Assembly: GCA_947584125.1 (NCBI GenBank)
Contig: CANPWI010000061.1
Coordinates: forward strand, 1-8,698
Direction: 5' to 3'
DNA from: an uncultured Clostridia bacterium
Lineage (GTDB): Bacteria > Bacillota > Clostridia > TANB77 > CAG-508
Length of the DNA: 8,698 nt
The translations under genes were made by a program, and so were the position numbers. A model generated the notes under the pieces. That model was not told the origin of the DNA. It did not search any database and was given only the letters and a program-made list of their open reading frames with translations. The stretch's first letter is position 1. Each line of letters opens with the position of its first letter. Positions 1 to 6,744 of the stretch are shown here, in pieces.

Positions 1-68
1 CTCCAAAGATATTTTATTGTATATACTATATCAGTTTTTTCTCCTTAATACAAGTTATTTTTAATATT

Positions 69-1478
69 TTATACATCAAAATCGTATGTTATGTTTTCTT
101 TAAATACTGGATAACCGCTATTTTCGTTTTTTGTATCCTGTTCCCAATATTCTCCAAGTATACTATATATTTCTTTTAATTCATCACTTGTTTTTGATAC
201 GCACCAATTTTCACCCTTTTTTACTGTTCTATCTACCTCTATACCATTATTACAAGAACTATCTAAATAGAAACAATTTTCTATATAATTTATATCACAT
301 GTTCCCATAATTGCTCCTACATAACTATTTCCTGTTATGTTTCCAACATTGTAACAGTTTTTTACATAATATTCTTCATCTGCTTCTTGTTTTTGATTAC
401 TTGCACCTGTAATTCCTGCAACCCATTTATACCCAGATATGTTACCTGTATTGTAGCAATTTTCTATAGATTTATCATTATATCCTGCAATTCCTGCTGC
501 TGTTCCTGAATTTTCCCCTGTTTCTATATTACCTTTATTTGCACATAATGAAATTTTTCCTTTATTATTTCCAACTATTCCACCTGTACTCCAACTTGCT
601 GTTGCATCTATATTTCCTGTATTAATACAATTACTTACTATTGTATTTGCATTAGTATTTCCAACTATTCCACCTACAAACTGTCCAGATTCAACACCTA
701 TAGTTCCTGTGTTTTTACAATTTGTTATTTTACTATTTTCTTTAAGCTCAGCACATATACCTCCTATGTAACTATTTTTAGATGTTATATTTCCATTATT
801 TTCACATCCAATAATGTTTCCTTCTTCTATTGCTACTATTCCACCTACTATTTGATTTCCTGAGACACTCGCTTTATTAACACAATTTTCTATTGTACCT
901 TTGTTTTCTCCAACAATACCTCCGACATAATTTTTTCCAGTAAATTTACTGTTTTCTATAGTTAAGTTTTTTATTGTTCCTTCATTTTTTGAGAATAATC
1001 CTATATAATCTGTGTTTTCGTTATTGTAATAAATTCCTTTTATTGTATGTCCATTTCCATCAAATGTTCCTTTGAAAGTAGTTGTATCTGTGCCTATTGG
1101 TATCCATTCTTCTGCATTAGTTCCAAAAGTAATTCCATTGTTAATGTCTATAGTATAATTGTTTTCATTTAATTCTATATCTGCCATTAAATATACTGTT
1201 TTTCCTTCAAAAGATATTCCACTATTTAATCTTTCTATAAAGTTTTTTAGGTCTTCTTTATTATTTATATATGAATTTTCTTCTTGATATGTTTCATATA
1301 CATCATCTAAATTTCCTATGTCTTTTTCGTATATTTCTTTAATTTGCCTTGTTATTTCTGTTTGAGTATCATATTTATTTGATAATGACATATATATACT
1401 TGTTAATACAACTACCATAAATAACATAGTTACTATTACCATTATGGCTATACCGCCTTTTTCTTCTTTTATTTTCAT
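69..1478 (-). CDS. Pilin-like membrane-anchored protein with GLUG-repeat beta-helix
   Basis: This is a 469-residue protein. A short charged N-terminus (MKIKEEKGG) precedes one hydrophobic segment at about residues 10-30, followed by a polar helical stretch to about 65. This looks like a type IV prepilin N-terminus (basic leader, GG, long hydrophobic helix), but the usual glutamate five residues after the cleavage point is absent (valine instead). A motif of the FDGNGHTI type near residue 140 leads into about eight GLUG-like repeats (GGIVGxNxGxIxNCxNxGxI) at residues 160-406, expected to form an extracellular right-handed beta-helix. I chose the second ATG at 1478: GGAGG lies five bases before it, whereas the first ATG (1490) has no ribosome binding site and overlaps that GGAGG. 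It probably sits on the cell surface as a minor pilin-like protein or adhesin. That role is inferred, and no pilus assembly genes are visible nearby. The gene is AT-rich like its neighbours. Confidence 0.8.
   Translation of the reverse strand: MKIKEEKGGIAIMVIVTMLFMVVVLTSIYMSLSNKYDTQTEITRQIKEIYEKDIGNLDDVYETYQEENSYINNKEDLKNFIERLNSGISFEGKTVYLMADIELNENNYTIDINNGITFGTNAEEWIPIGTDTTTFKGTFDGNGHTIKGIYYNNENTDYIGLFSKNEGTIKNLTIENSKFTGKNYVGGIVGENKGTIENCVNKASVSGNQIVGGIVAIEEGNIIGCENNGNITSKNSYIGGICAELKENSKITNCKNTGTIGVESGQFVGGIVGNTNANTIVSNCINTGNIDATASWSTGGIVGNNKGKISLCANKGNIETGENSGTAAGIAGYNDKSIENCYNTGNISGYKWVAGITGASNQKQEADEEYYVKNCYNVGNITGNSYVGAIMGTCDINYIENCFYLDSSCNNGIEVDRTVKKGENWCVSKTSDELKEIYSILGEYWEQDTKNENSGYPVFKENITYDFDV
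261..1001 (-). repeat. Coding tandem repeats of the GLUG domain (about 26-34 codons each)
   Basis: Degenerate in-frame repeats lie inside the pilin-like gene. Conserved asparagine-cysteine positions recur at residues 199, 225, 254, 284, 312, 341, 375 and 402, so each unit is about 26-34 residues. At DNA level the block ccaactattccacct occurs at 571-585 and again at 661-675, exactly 90 bases apart, encoding GGIVG. Repeats of this kind can gain or lose units by recombination, although here they are diverged enough that slippage should be slow. Confidence 0.75.
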
Positions 1479-1538
1479 TTGTTCCTCCATTTTATTTAAT
1501 AGATATAATTATTTTTATATTTAATATATTTGTTATGT

Positions 1539-1567
1539 ATTATATATTATTTATTGTTTTTTATCAA
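1539..1567 (-). promoter_or_regulatory. SigA-type promoter for the pilin-like gene
   Basis: On the minus strand, TTGATA (1562-1567) is followed after 17 bases by TATAAT (1539-1544). This is 5 of 6 and 6 of 6 matches to the consensus with ideal spacing. The predicted transcript start is near 1532, giving a leader of about 50 bases before the GGAGG and the start at 1478. No leader hairpin is evident. Confidence 0.65.
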
Positions 1568-1609
1568 CAAATTTTGTACATTTTATCCTGACTACTTAGT
1601 CTATTTTTC

Positions 1610-1638
1610 TTGACATATTTGTGTTTTGGGAATATACT
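1610..1638 (+). promoter_or_regulatory. SigA-type promoter for the por operon
   Basis: TTGACA (1610-1615, perfect -35) is followed by a 17-base spacer and TATACT (1633-1638, 5 of 6 to the -10). The predicted transcript start is near 1645, leaving a leader of about 32 bases to the porG start. The near-consensus promoter suits a highly expressed central-metabolism operon. It is divergent from the promoter at 1539-1567, and the 42 bases between the two -35 elements hold no operator-like inverted repeat that I can see. Confidence 0.7.
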
Positions 1639-1676
1639 TGTTTTATGAAATTTTTAATATAAATAGAGGAGGTATT

Positions 1677-2258
1677 ATGAGTAATTTAGTTGAAATTAGA
1701 TGGCATGGTAGAGGTGGTCAAGGTGCGAAAACTGCTTCCTTACTTTTAGCAGATGCAGCTTTTAATACAGGTAAGTATATTCAAGGGTTTCCTGAATATG
1801 GTCCTGAAAGAATGGGTGCTCCTATTACTGCTTATAATAGAATTAGTAACACTCCAATTACAGTTCATAGTAATATTTATGAGCCTGATTATGTTGTTGT
1901 TGTTGATGATTCATTGTTAGATTGTGTTCCAGTAACTGCTGGTTTAAAGTCTACTGGTGCTATAATTATTAATACAACTCAAGATGATAGTACTTTAAAG
2001 AGTAAATTAAAAGATTTTGATGGTGATATATATACAATAGATGCTAGAAAAGTATCTCTTGAAACTTTAGGAAAGTATTTTCCTAATACACCTATGCTTG
2101 CTGCTATTGTTAAGGTTAGTAAAATCATGTCAGAAGAAGCTTTTTTAGCTGATATGCAAGGTTCTTTTAAACATAAATTTGCTAAAAAACCTGAGGTTAT
2201 TGAAGGAAATATGAAAGCTCTTGAAATGGCTTTACAAAATGTTAAAAAGATTAATTAA
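1677..2258 (+). CDS. porG: Pyruvate:ferredoxin oxidoreductase, gamma subunit
   Basis: This 193-residue protein has the usual length of the gamma subunit of four-subunit 2-oxoacid:ferredoxin oxidoreductases. It begins VEIRWHGRGGQGAKTA, with the family's GRGGQG motif at residues 11-16, followed by the conserved FPEYGPERMGAP stretch. The gamma subunit forms the domain that helps bind coenzyme A and assemble the complex. The enzyme catalyses reversible pyruvate + CoA + oxidised ferredoxin to acetyl-CoA + CO2 + reduced ferredoxin in the cytoplasm. The ATG at 1677 is preceded by AGAGGAGGT at 1665-1673; the open frame extends further upstream (TTG at 1626) but over the -10 element and without a ribosome binding site. 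It is first of four genes. Pyruvate as substrate is inferred from the gene order and the porA match; a related ketoacid is possible. Confidence 0.9.
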   Translation: MSNLVEIRWHGRGGQGAKTASLLLADAAFNTGKYIQGFPEYGPERMGAPITAYNRISNTPITVHSNIYEPDYVVVVDDSLLDCVPVTAGLKSTGAIIINTTQDDSTLKSKLKDFDGDIYTIDARKVSLETLGKYFPNTPMLAAIVKVSKIMSEEAFLADMQGSFKHKFAKKPEVIEGNMKALEMALQNVKKIN

Positions 2259-2284
2259 TAATTTTTTAGAAAGGTGGAATAAAT

Positions 2285-2575
2285 ATGATTAACACAAATA
2301 CTCCTGCTGATAAATTAACTATTGGTGGAAATATTTATGAAGCTGGTAATGCAAGAAATTTTAAAACAGGTGACTGGCGTAGTGTAAAACCTATTTTTTT
2401 ATCTGATAAATGTAAACAATGTGGACTTTGTTTCCCTGTTTGCCCAGATGATGCAATTCCAGTTAATAGTGAACAAAAAAGAGAAGATTTTAATTATGAT
2501 TATTGTAAAGGATGTGGCATTTGTGCTAAAGTATGTCCTTTTAATGCTATAGAGATGAAGGAGGAGAAGGAATAA
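2285..2575 (+). CDS. porD: Pyruvate:ferredoxin oxidoreductase, delta (ferredoxin-like) subunit
   Basis: This 96-residue protein holds two complete CxxCxxCxxxCP motifs: Cys43, 46, 49, 53 and Cys74, 77, 80, 84, enough for two [4Fe-4S] clusters. The preceding TGDWRSVKPIF (residues 28-38) is the typical PorD lead-in. The subunit relays electrons from the thiamine site in PorB to external ferredoxin. AAGGTGG (2271-2277) lies seven bases before the ATG. The stop codon overlaps the next start (TAATG at 2573-2577), so porA is probably translated by coupling. The gap to porG is 26 bases. Confidence 0.93.
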   Translation: MINTNTPADKLTIGGNIYEAGNARNFKTGDWRSVKPIFLSDKCKQCGLCFPVCPDDAIPVNSEQKREDFNYDYCKGCGICAKVCPFNAIEMKEEKE

Positions 2576-3756
2576 TGTCTATTAGAGAACGTTTAAGTGG
2601 TAATGAAGCTGTTGCTGTTGCAATGAAACAAATTAATCCTGATGTTGTTGCAGCTTTTCCTATTACACCATCTACAGAGATACCACAATATTTTTCTACA
2701 TTTGTAAGTAATGGAACTGTTGATACAGAATTTGTAGCAGTTGAAAGTGAACATAGTGCTATGAGTGCTTGTATTGGTGCAGAAGCAGCAGGTGCTAGAG
2801 CTATGACAGCTACATCTGCAAATGGTCTTTCTTTAATGTGGGAAATGATTTATATTGCATCAAGCTTGCGTTTACCTATTGTAATGTCTTTGGTAAATAG
2901 AGCTGTTTCAGGTCCATTAAATATACATAATGACCACTCTGATGCAATGGGTGTTCGTGATAGTGGTTGGATAATGCTTTTTTCTGAAAATAATCAAGAA
3001 GCTTATGATAATACTTTAATGGCACATAGAATTGCTGAGCATAAAGATGTTCTTTTACCTTTAATGGTATGTCAAGATGGATTTATTACTTCACATTCAA
3101 TAGAAAATATTGAACTTGTTGAAGATGATAAAGTAAAAGAGTTCGTTGGTACTTATAAACCAAGTCATTATTTATTAAATAACAAAGAACCTATTGCTGT
3201 TGGTCCACTTGATTTACAAGCGTATTTATTTGAGCATAAATATCAACAAGCTGAAGCTATGAGAAAAGCTAAAGAGGTTATTTTAGAGGTTTCTAAGGAT
3301 TTTGAAAAATTAACAGGTAGAAAATATGAGTTATTTGAAAAGTATAAATTAGATGATGCAGAAATTGCAATTATTTGTATGAATTCAACTGCTGGAACTA
3401 CAAAATCTGTTATTGATAAATTGAGAGAATCAGGAGTTAAAGCAGGTCTTTTAAAAATTCGTGTATTTAGACCATTTCCAGCTGAAGAAATAGCAAAAGA
3501 GCTTTCACATTTAAAAGCTATTGCTGTTTTGGATAAGGCAGATTCTTTAAATGCTGTAGGAGGTGCTTTATTTACTGATATAACATCTGCAATGTTTGTT
3601 AATTCTTGCAATGTTCCTACTGTAAATTATATTTATGGAATTGGTGGTAGAGATACAAAAGAATCTGATATAGAATCAGTTTTTGTAGATTTACAAAATA
3701 TTGCAAATACTGGAAAAATAGATAATCCTTATAGATATTTAGGATTAAGAAAATAA
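2575..3756 (+). CDS. porA: Pyruvate:ferredoxin oxidoreductase, alpha subunit
   Basis: This 393-residue protein matches the usual PorA length of about 390. It starts LSGNEAVAVAMKQ, then AAFPITPSTEIPQ at about residues 26-38 (pyrimidine-binding domain), and AVESEHSAMSACIGA around residues 55-69, which contains the glutamates expected to activate thiamine diphosphate. NIHNDHSDAMG is the PorA-type signature further on, and the C-terminal third is the transketolase-C-like domain. With PorB it forms the thiamine diphosphate active site. The ATG shares one base with the porD stop. AAGGAGG at 2558-2564 lies inside the end of porD. The codon bias differs slightly from the minus-strand genes: CGT is used for several arginines, as expected for a highly expressed gene. 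Confidence 0.93.
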   Translation: MSIRERLSGNEAVAVAMKQINPDVVAAFPITPSTEIPQYFSTFVSNGTVDTEFVAVESEHSAMSACIGAEAAGARAMTATSANGLSLMWEMIYIASSLRLPIVMSLVNRAVSGPLNIHNDHSDAMGVRDSGWIMLFSENNQEAYDNTLMAHRIAEHKDVLLPLMVCQDGFITSHSIENIELVEDDKVKEFVGTYKPSHYLLNNKEPIAVGPLDLQAYLFEHKYQQAEAMRKAKEVILEVSKDFEKLTGRKYELFEKYKLDDAEIAIICMNSTAGTTKSVIDKLRESGVKAGLLKIRVFRPFPAEEIAKELSHLKAIAVLDKADSLNAVGGALFTDITSAMFVNSCNVPTVNYIYGIGGRDTKESDIESVFVDLQNIANTGKIDNPYRYLGLRK

Positions 3757-3777
3757 TATTGGGAGGAATGATTTAAA

Positions 3778-4734
3778 ATGGCTTATAATTTAAAAGAAGT
3801 TGTAGCAAATAAACCTTCAAGATTTACTGCTGGTCATAGAATGTGTGCTGGTTGTGGTGCTCCAATAGTTGGTAGAATGGTGCTTCGTGCATTAAAACCT
3901 GAAGACCACGCTGTAATTTCTTGTGCTACTGGTTGTATGGAGGTATCTACTTTTATTTATCCTTATACTGCATGGACAGATTCATTTATACATACAGCTT
4001 TTGAGTCTACAGCAGCAGCATTATCTGGTGTTGAGGCTGCATATAATTCTCTTAAAAAGCAAGGAAAATTACCTGAAGATAATCATACTAAGTTTATTGC
4101 TTTTGGTGGAGATGGTGGAACTTATGATATTGGTATTCAAAGTTTATCTGGAGCAATGGAAAGAGGTCATGATATGGTTTATGTATGTTATGATAATGGT
4201 GCTTACATGAACACAGGTATTCAGCGTTCTTCAGCAACTCCAAGATTTGCTGATACTACAACATCTCCTGCTGGTAAGGTTTCACCTGGTAAATTACAAC
4301 CAAGAAAAGATTTAACTAAAATAATGTGTGGTCATCATATACCTTATGTTGCTCAAACAGCACCAGTAAATAATTTTAAAGATTTATATGAGAAATCTGA
4401 AAAAGCTATATACACTAAAGGTCCAGCATTTCTTAATGTTTTAGCTCCTTGTCCAAGAGGATGGGGATATCCAACTGATGAATTAATGGATATTAATAAG
4501 TTAGCTGTTGAAACATGTTACTGGCCTTTATATGAGGTAATTGATGGAAGATATGTAATTAACTATAAACCTAAAAATAAATTACCTATAGAGGAATTTT
4601 TAAAACCACAAAAGAGATTTAAACATTTATTTAAACCTGGAAATGAGTGGATGATTGAAGAATTCCAAAAAGAGGTAGATGATAGATGGAATGAACTTTT
4701 ATCTTTAGAGGAACTAACAAACAAGCAAGCATAA
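3778..4734 (+). CDS. porB: Pyruvate:ferredoxin oxidoreductase, beta subunit
   Basis: This 318-residue protein carries the thiamine diphosphate/Mg site: GDG at residues 111-113 and, about 26 residues on, DNGAYMNTG (139-147), the classic GDG...N pattern. Cys23 and Cys26 (CAGC), Cys53 (ATGC) and Cys225 (APCPRGW) are the likely ligands of the proximal [4Fe-4S] cluster. It makes hydroxyethyl-thiamine diphosphate from pyruvate and passes electrons to PorD. GGGAGG at 3761-3766 lies 11 bases before the ATG, slightly far but the only candidate. The gap to porA is 21 bases. The last codons and the stop lie inside the terminator hairpin. Order G-D-A-B matches the archaeal and Thermotoga-like enzyme, not the fused single-chain NifJ type common in Clostridia. 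Confidence 0.93.
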   Translation: MAYNLKEVVANKPSRFTAGHRMCAGCGAPIVGRMVLRALKPEDHAVISCATGCMEVSTFIYPYTAWTDSFIHTAFESTAAALSGVEAAYNSLKKQGKLPEDNHTKFIAFGGDGGTYDIGIQSLSGAMERGHDMVYVCYDNGAYMNTGIQRSSATPRFADTTTSPAGKVSPGKLQPRKDLTKIMCGHHIPYVAQTAPVNNFKDLYEKSEKAIYTKGPAFLNVLAPCPRGWGYPTDELMDINKLAVETCYWPLYEVIDGRYVINYKPKNKLPIEEFLKPQKRFKHLFKPGNEWMIEEFQKEVDDRWNELLSLEELTNKQA

Positions 4735-4748
4735 ATGCTTGCTTGTTT
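4719..4748. terminator. Hairpin between convergent porB and Nudix genes, stop codon in the loop
   Basis: Thirteen perfectly paired bases (4719-4731 with 4736-4748) enclose a four-base loop, TAAA. The first three loop bases are the porB stop codon. The stem contains CAAGCAAGC and is followed by a T-rich but imperfect tract. The Nudix gene ends 17 bases beyond the stem on the other strand, so the symmetric hairpin can serve both convergent transcripts. The weak T-tract on both sides means efficiency is uncertain. Confidence 0.75.
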
Positions 4749-4764
4749 ATTAGTTAATATGTCT

Positions 4765-5334
4765 TTAAATATTTTTTAGATAACTTTTTTCCATTTTTAA
4801 ATCTTCTGGTACCATTAATGCACAATATTTTGGTAATTCTATTTTTAAATTATCATTTTTTATAATATATTCTTTTAAAATTTTTAAATCATATTGTACT
4901 GAAAATTCTAAATTTAAGAATTTGTTTATTGGTATTTCTATTAATGCTGGTAAATCATTTGGTAAAATTTCTTTGTTTTTTTCTATTTCTACAATATAAA
5001 AATCTGCATTCATATTTAAACTGGATTGCTTTTCAAATGGGTTTAAATCACTCATTTTTACATTTTTGTTAAAAACAGGTATATTACCTACTTTAATATC
5101 ATCATTTGTGATGCCTTTTATTTCTTCAAAAATTTCCCTTATTAATGCTTTTCTTGAACTCCCTTCATCTTCTTGTTCTATCTGCCCTCCTAATGTTTTA
5201 ATTATTACTGCTTTTTTCCCATCTTCCAATGTATACCATCTTTTTTCTTTTTGCATTCCTAATACTATATTTCCATTGTGTATCACTATACCTTCTGCTC
5301 CTTTTATTTCTTTTAATTTATTACTTTCTTTCAT
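4765..5334 (-). CDS. Nudix-family hydrolase, divergent
   Basis: This 189-residue protein begins with an AEGIVIHNGNIVLGMQ strand pair typical of the Nudix fold. A Nudix-like box spans about residues 49-75: a GGQIE start, then RKALIREIFEE containing the metal-binding REIFEE core. Compared with the canonical GX5EX7REUXEEXGU there are about two extra residues between the glycine and the arginine and one before the final glycine. Such enzymes hydrolyse nucleoside diphosphates linked to another moiety; the substrate cannot be told here. AAGGAG (5345-5350) lies ten bases before the ATG at 5334 and seven before a TTG at 5337, so either start is possible. It lies 67 bases downstream of the dehydrogenase gene on the same strand and is probably cotranscribed with it. 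Confidence 0.75.
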   Translation of the reverse strand: MKESNKLKEIKGAEGIVIHNGNIVLGMQKEKRWYTLEDGKKAVIIKTLGGQIEQEDEGSSRKALIREIFEEIKGITNDDIKVGNIPVFNKNVKMSDLNPFEKQSSLNMNADFYIVEIEKNKEILPNDLPALIEIPINKFLNLEFSVQYDLKILKEYIIKNDNLKIELPKYCALMVPEDLKMEKSYLKNI

Positions 5335-5401
5335 CAAATGTTATCTCCTTATCATATATTTATATATTGCAATTTTATTGCTGTTTTCATTATATAATAT
5401 T

Positions 5402-6347
5402 TTATCCTTTATACTCTCCACCATTAATATGCATTACTTGACCTGTAACATATGATGAATCTTGACTTGCCAAATATATAAACAATGGTGCTATTTCGTA
5501 AGGATGACCTGCTCTTCCCATTGGTGCATCTGAACCAAGTGTAGGTATTTTTTCTGCTTCCCAACATGCTGGCTGTAATGGTGTCCAAAATACTCCGAGG
5601 GGATACAGCATTTACTCTTATATTTTTTCCCGCTAAATTAGTTGCAAGTGACCTTGTAAATCCTACAATTGCTCCTTTACTTGTTACATAGTCTATTAAT
5701 TCTGGTTCTCCTTTAAATGTAGTTATTGATGTTACATTTATAATACTTGAACCTGGTAACATATGCTTTAATGCTCTTTTGGTTAAATAAAACATAGAGT
5801 ATATATTTGTTTTCATTGTTAAGTCAAATTGCTCATCTGTTATATCTAATAGACTTTTTTGTTGATATTGTACTCCACTATTATTTACTAAAATATCTAT
5901 TCTACCAAATTTTTCTATTGTTTCATCTACAATTTTATCACAAAAACTAGTATCTTTTATATCTCCTGCAAGTAATATGCATGTTCCTCCAAGTCTTTCA
6001 ATAAATTCTTTTGTTTCTTTTGCATCTTCATGTTCATTATAATAAGCAATTACAACACTTGCTCCTTCCTTTACAAACCCTACTGCAACAGCTCTTCCTA
6101 TTCCAGAATCTCCACCTGTTATAATTGCTACTTTATTCATTAGTTTTCCACTGCCTCTATAGTATGGATTATTAAATATTGGTCTAGGAGTCATTAGATA
6201 TTCCATTCCTGGCTGTGTATCTTGATGTTGTGGAGGAAATTCTAATTTATAGTCCTTACATATTAATCCATATCCTTGGTTATTTATGTACTTTAATCCA
6301 TAATCGTCTTGCCCATTATTATTTGTAGTATAATATTGATAATTCAT
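5402..6347 (-). CDS. Short-chain dehydrogenase (YhdF/YdaD-like), one +1 frame change needed
   Basis: With one base skipped, this gives a 314-residue NAD(P)-dependent short-chain dehydrogenase. It has the long N-terminal extension with PPQHQDTQPG (residues 38-47) typical of the B. subtilis YhdF/YdaD/YhxC group. The Rossmann motif TGGDSGIGRA is at 77-86 and NNSG at 155-158. The catalytic residues are Asn181, Ser207, Tyr220 and Lys224. Frame one runs through NIRVNAVSP (to residue 250) and then becomes nonsense until a stop at 5424. The next frame resumes exactly with GVFWTPLQPACW and ends GGEYKG at 5402. The change lies at CCT-CGGA, around 5597. The ATG at 6347 has AGAGGTGA in front. Relatives are often general stress proteins, but the substrate is unknown. 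It is intact except for the single extra base, which may be an error, a recent mutation or recoding. Confidence 0.85.
5594..5597 (-). other. Frame-change site CGGA in the short-chain dehydrogenase
   Basis: On the coding strand the context is GTA TCC CCT CGG AGT in the zero frame. Skipping one base gives GTA TCC CCT GGA GTA TTT TGG, encoding V-S-P-G-V-F-W, which agrees with the conserved proline-glycine of this family. There is no zero-frame stop close by (the next is 60 codons on) and no Shine-Dalgarno-like stimulator directly upstream. Confidence 0.7.
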
Positions 6348-6363
6348 TTCTTCACCTCTTTTA

Positions 6364-6392
6364 TTTATATTCTAAATAAAAGATTTTGTGAA
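6364..6392 (-). promoter_or_regulatory. Possible SigA-type promoter for the dehydrogenase gene
   Basis: TTCACA (6387-6392) and TATAAA (6364-6369) are spaced by 17 bases on the minus strand. Each matches the consensus at 5 of 6. The predicted transcript start would leave only about 11 bases of leader, barely enough for the AGAGGTGA ribosome binding site, which weakens the call. I see no clear SigB-type promoter, although relatives of this dehydrogenase are stress-induced in Bacillus. Confidence 0.3.
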
Positions 6393-6465
6393 TTTGCTTT
6401 TATAATTAACATATTCTTTATTTTGCATTTTCTTAGCATTCAAATTCATAGAGTTTTAGAAAATG

Positions 6466-6490
6466 AAGAGGTTACAAAATGTAACCTCTT
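6466..6490. terminator. Intrinsic terminator after the ferredoxin gene (two-sided)
   Basis: A ten-base-pair perfect stem AAGAGGTTAC/GTAACCTCTT surrounds a five-base loop. On the minus strand it is followed by CATTTTCT, so it can end the lepB-holB-ricT-ferredoxin transcript. On the plus strand it is followed by TATTTTCTATATTTTTAT, an even better T-tract. It separates that operon from the dehydrogenase gene downstream on the same strand. Confidence 0.8.
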
Positions 6491-6518
6491 TATTTTCTAT
6501 ATTTTTATAATATGTACT

Positions 6519-6695
6519 TTAGTCGTTACTTTCGCAAGGTGCCTCTACTGGGCAAACACCAGCGCATGTTCCACAAGCTATACAAGCATTTGCATCAATT
6601 TCATATTTGTCATCTCCTTGTGAAATACATCCTACAGGACATTCTGCAGCACATGCTCCACAACTTATACATTTATCTGTAATTTTATAAGCCAT
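6519..6695 (-). CDS. Clostridial-type 2[4Fe-4S] ferredoxin, 58 residues
   Basis: This small gene encodes MAYKITDKCISCGACAAECP and then a second matching half. Cluster cysteines are Cys9, 12, 15, 19 and Cys38, 41, 44, 48, each motif being CxxCxxCxxxCP, with the pseudo-twofold repeat of clostridial ferredoxins. It is a soluble low-potential electron carrier. Two further cysteines, Cys23 (PVGC) and Cys54 (EAPC), stand in symmetric positions after each motif where glycine- or alanine-type residues are more usual. AGGAGG lies eight bases before the ATG. It begins 49 bases after ricT with no terminator between, so it is the last gene of that operon; a terminator follows at 6466-6490. It is a plausible electron partner of the PorGDAB enzyme. 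Confidence 0.95.
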   Translation of the reverse strand: MAYKITDKCISCGACAAECPVGCISQGDDKYEIDANACIACGTCAGVCPVEAPCESND

Positions 6696-6744
6696 TTTTT
6701 TCGCCTCCTCTCAGGGTATCAATTCTATATTTGATTTAATATAT

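Noticed and set aside
1..68. Possible downstream gene start on the minus strand (AAGGAG near 41-46)
   Set aside because: No ATG, GTG or TTG lies at a usable distance before the window edge, and no terminator hairpin is visible either.
1626..1676. Upstream extension of porG to a TTG start
   Set aside because: It covers the -10 element, has no ribosome binding site, and would add 17 residues absent from the family; AGAGGAGGT clearly supports 1677.
3243..3611. Antisense open frame of 122 codons inside porA
   Set aside because: It lies wholly within a strongly conserved gene on the other strand, and its product resembles nothing recognisable.
3767..3775. Two-codon ORF (ATG ATT TAA) just before porB, as a possible leader peptide
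   Set aside because: The ATG is only one base from GGGAGGA, too close for initiation; more likely chance in an AT-rich spacer.
3923..4210. Open frame of 95 codons in another frame of porB
   Set aside because: It is a leucine-rich translation of porB codons in the wrong frame, overlapping the thiamine-binding region.
5335..5401. Promoter between the dehydrogenase and Nudix genes
   Set aside because: A TATAAT-like element is present on the minus strand, but no acceptable -35 lies at 16-18 bases; AT-rich spacers produce such matches often.
5066..5455. Plus-strand open frames opposite the Nudix gene
   Set aside because: They are low-complexity hydrophobic translations of an AT-rich antisense strand, without ribosome binding sites.
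6309..6623. Plus-strand open frame of 104 codons across the terminator and ferredoxin gene
   Set aside because: It runs through a two-sided terminator and antisense to a clear ferredoxin.
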